Source: Ardenticatenaceae bacterium (GTDB taxonomy: Bacteria > Chloroflexota > Anaerolineae > Promineifilales > Promineifilaceae). Taken from it: 6,725 bases of DNA. The position numbers were made by a program, and so were the translations under genes. The notes beneath the pieces are model-generated. The model was not told the origin of the DNA. It made no database searches and saw only the letters and a list, made by a program, of their open reading frames with translations. Of the stretch, positions 4,987 through 6,725 are shown piece by piece. Position 1 is the first letter of the stretch, and every line of letters begins with the position of its first letter. The stretch is taken from contig JACKBX010000021.1 in NCBI GenBank assembly GCA_020634375.1, positions 1 through 6,725 of the forward strand, read 5' to 3'.

Positions 4987-6381
4987 TCATATCGCCGTAT
5001 CACCACTGGTACCGCTCCTGGTATCGGCTTCCATTTGCGCTTGAACTGCTTTCACAGCCTCATAAGCAGCGCCGCCGGTATAGCCAAACAGGTCCCGCTG
5101 CACAGCCCGTAGCGACCATCCTTGACCCAATAGAGCGCGAATTTGCTCTTCGATTGCATCTTCTTGTAGGTGCGAGGCCGTTGCCGGTATAGCATCCGTC
5201 TCCAACCATGATGGAGCAGGGTGGGGCGCAACCGGCCGGGCGGCCAAGAAACTGCGAATCTCTTCATCGCTGGGGGCAAAAGCTACGCCGCGCAAGAGCT
5301 GGTCCATCACTGTTAAGAACTGGCGCGGCGGCAGTTGCTCGGCACCGCCGGCACCCAGAATGACGCGGCTGGCGTCGCCGTCTTTGACGCGGAAGGAAAG
5401 GGGCAAACAGTTGCGCCGGATGCGCAAGTCCAGGCTCTTGTGGGTGGGGTCTTGCAAAGCCAGCGCCAGGTGGACACCGGCCTTGCGGCCCTCGGCGGCA
5501 ATCATGCGGGCGCCGCGCCATAGCTCCCGCCGTTCGTTGGTAGGGAGGGCATCGGCCAGATTGGCGAATTCATCCATGACGGCCAGGATGCGGGGGGCAG
5601 GGGGATGGGGTAGCCGCCCCCAGGTGCTGACACCAGCTTGACGCAGAACAATAAAACGCTCTTGAATCACTTCGTATAGTAGTGCAAGATGATCAATAGC
5701 GTGAGATGGATCCTCAAGCAGCACAGGATGGGCGTTCGGATGCTGCTGGAAAGGCAGAAAATCCAGCCCAGAACGGTCATAAATAGCCACCTGCCAGCCA
5801 GAGGCCAGAGCTGAGGTAATGAGCGGCCGCAAGCCAAAACGGGTCTTGCCGCTGCCACTGGTGCCGGCCATCAACAGGTGGGGATAGGCTTCTGGGTCGG
5901 CGACCAGTAGGCCATTGGCGCCCATACCCAATGGCAAGCCGTTACCCTGCCATTGTTGGTGCAGAATGGACCAGGGGGCGTCGGCGGGAAGCTGCAACTC
6001 TGGCTCAACGAGTTGCGGGGCAGATGGTGGTCCGAGCGCTGGCGCAGGCTGGCGTTGCGGCCGCGGTGCAGGCAAGACAATAGGGTAGGGGGGATGCGCC
6101 GCCTGGCGCAGCTCCACAGCCTGGCTACGGGCCGTCGTCTGGTTTTGCAGTTCAAGAGCGGCCAGTTGAGGCATGGTGACACTTTCACCTTCTATGGCGA
6201 TCACCGGGCCAAAGAGGCGGCTGGGATCCAGGATGGTACGACGGCCGTTCGGCCCGTCAAGTAATATCAACGGCCGTCCAAACGGCCCGTTGGCAATCAC
6301 TCGTTGCCGGGTATCCCACGCTTTCATGGCGATGATCAAGACCCAACTGCCCAAACCGGCCAATCCGAATGAACTCTTCAA
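4987..6381 (-). CDS. FtsK/HerA-type DNA translocase ATPase of a mobile element
   Basis: This is a 464-residue P-loop ATPase of the FtsK/SpoIIIE-HerA superfamily, probably a hexameric motor that pumps double-stranded DNA. A short hydrophobic stretch (about 5-19, FGLAGLGSWVLIIAM) could anchor it in the membrane. A Pro/Ala/Gln-rich linker (95-135) leads to the motor: PHLLMAGTSGSGKT with Walker A at 173-180, Walker B RILAVMDEFANLA at 264-276, then RKAGVHLALALQDPTHKSLDLRIRRN (299-323) and FRVKDGDASRVILG (330-343), typical of FtsK-like sensor regions. Residues 408-450 (EEQIRALLGQGWSLRAVQRDLFG...) look like a helix-turn-helix, perhaps analogous to the FtsK gamma domain. It is far shorter than chromosomal FtsK, which fits plasmid, ICE or prophage versions. 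The first usable codon is TTG 6381 with weak AGAAG upstream; ATG 6327 (residue 19) is the alternative. An in-frame TAA lies five codons before the TTG. Confidence 0.87.
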   Translation of the reverse strand: MKSSFGLAGLGSWVLIIAMKAWDTRQRVIANGPFGRPLILLDGPNGRRTILDPSRLFGPVIAIEGESVTMPQLAALELQNQTTARSQAVELRQAAHPPYPIVLPAPRPQRQPAPALGPPSAPQLVEPELQLPADAPWSILHQQWQGNGLPLGMGANGLLVADPEAYPHLLMAGTSGSGKTRFGLRPLITSALASGWQVAIYDRSGLDFLPFQQHPNAHPVLLEDPSHAIDHLALLYEVIQERFIVLRQAGVSTWGRLPHPPAPRILAVMDEFANLADALPTNERRELWRGARMIAAEGRKAGVHLALALQDPTHKSLDLRIRRNCLPLSFRVKDGDASRVILGAGGAEQLPPRQFLTVMDQLLRGVAFAPSDEEIRSFLAARPVAPHPAPSWLETDAIPATASHLQEDAIEEQIRALLGQGWSLRAVQRDLFGYTGGAAYEAVKAVQAQMEADTRSGTSGDTAI

Positions 6382-6725
6382 CGTCTTCTGGTGTAGTTAA
6401 CTAGGCACCCGCTATTTTTTGCTTTCAAACGCCCTTTTCTGGTAAGCCTAGCTAGTATTCCACACGAAAATCGGCTGGTAATAAGACTTGCAAGATGACG
6501 TCCTTACCTTTAGATAAACGCTATTGTAGCTTTTGTGCAAGAAACCAGTATTCTCCACTCTAAGGCAAGCTACTACAAATAATTCAGTGTTGATATACAA
6601 CTTGGCCCTTTCAATCAGTGAAAGCAAGGAGATTTTTTCATTATTTGGCATTATGTACCAGTTTAGAAACCAAATACCTCTTGACAATCCTTTCGCTAGA
6701 CATAAAGCTATTATAAAATAGCTGT
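6382..6725. other. AT-rich region without a supported gene
   Basis: This region is clearly more AT-rich than the rest of the window. Both open frames across it begin with TTG, lack ribosome binding sites and show no recognisable motif, so I call none. It contains the palindromes TAGTTAACTA (6394-6403) and CTAGCTAG (6448-6455). A TTGACA hexamer lies at 6681-6686 without a well-spaced -10. Confidence 0.5.
6398..6428 (-). promoter_or_regulatory. Weak candidate promoter of the translocase gene
   Basis: On the minus strand, TTGAAA (6428-6423) and TAGTTA (6403-6398) are separated by 19 bp, longer than ideal. The -10-like hexamer overlaps the perfect palindrome TAGTTAACTA (6394-6403), which could be an operator. 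Both lie just ahead of the TTG start at 6381. Confidence 0.3.

Noticed and set aside
4660..5112. + strand open frame of 150 codons
   Set aside because: It crosses the terminator at 4797-4830 and the end of the translocase gene. The residues look random and there is no Shine-Dalgarno.
6448..6687. Minus-strand 79-codon frame in the AT-rich end
   Set aside because: It starts with TTG, lacks a ribosome binding site, and its residues show no family features. Long open frames arise by chance here.
6681..6714. TTGACA promoter at the right edge
   Set aside because: TTGACA is perfect but the nearest -10-like TATTAT is 22 bp away, too far for a standard promoter.
6533..6721. + strand 62-codon frame in the AT-rich end
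   Set aside because: TTG start with no ribosome binding site and no recognisable sequence.

Overview
The window is accessory DNA that looks like part of a plasmid, prophage or integrative element. It carries a complete insertion sequence of the IS21 family. The protein styles (the antirepressor N-terminus, the RHH partner of ParA, and the small third IS gene with its VGSSAWFDWL and KLHNAYVGKSESLT segments) remind me most of Chloroflexota (Anaerolineae/Caldilineae-like bacteria). That placement comes from memory of related proteins and was not checked by any search.

Positions 35-2915 are one IS21-type element of 2881 bp. It starts TGTATTTGA, ends TCAAAAACA, and is flanked by a 6-bp target duplication GTTATC (29-34 and 2916-2921). 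On the + strand it carries istA (DDE transposase), istB (AAA+ helper ATPase) and a third small gene, each overlapping the next at its start/stop codons. The right end holds four copies of a 23-bp repeat, and two of them form an apparent intrinsic terminator for the istA-istB-orf3 operon.

The element sits inside a minus-strand gene. Deleting the IS and one GTATTC-site copy (GTTATC on the + strand) restores an open frame beginning MTDEKALVPIEQKQVLFYDD and continuing EITAVLVQLEDE to the window edge. This reads as the N-terminus of a phage-antirepressor (P22_AR_N-like) protein.

Upstream of that gene, also on the minus strand, lie a small ribbon-helix-helix (RHH) protein (3023-3412) and a ParA ATPase (3405-4292). 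They overlap by 8 nt and read as a type Ib-like partition cassette. The parA promoter (TTGCAA-17-TAATAT) is embedded in an array of TGACTTCA iterons with about 11-bp spacing, including an 18-bp perfect palindrome. This is a good candidate for a combined operator and centromere.

About 600 bp (4384-4986) hold no convincing intact gene. They contain a GC hairpin, a possible decayed + strand reading frame, an intrinsic terminator on the + strand, and short GTACCGCC tandem repeats. Positions 4987-6381 on the minus strand encode a 464-residue FtsK/HerA-type DNA-pumping ATPase with an N-terminal hydrophobic segment, a Pro-rich linker and a C-terminal helix-turn-helix-like region. The last 340 bp are AT-rich with no supported gene.

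Taken together, the resident module (DNA translocase, partition ATPase with RHH partner, antirepressor-like protein) looks like maintenance and control functions of a mobile replicon that was later hit by the IS21 element. The palindrome ACGGCCGT is strikingly frequent (5 copies) and may be a lineage-specific iterated motif.
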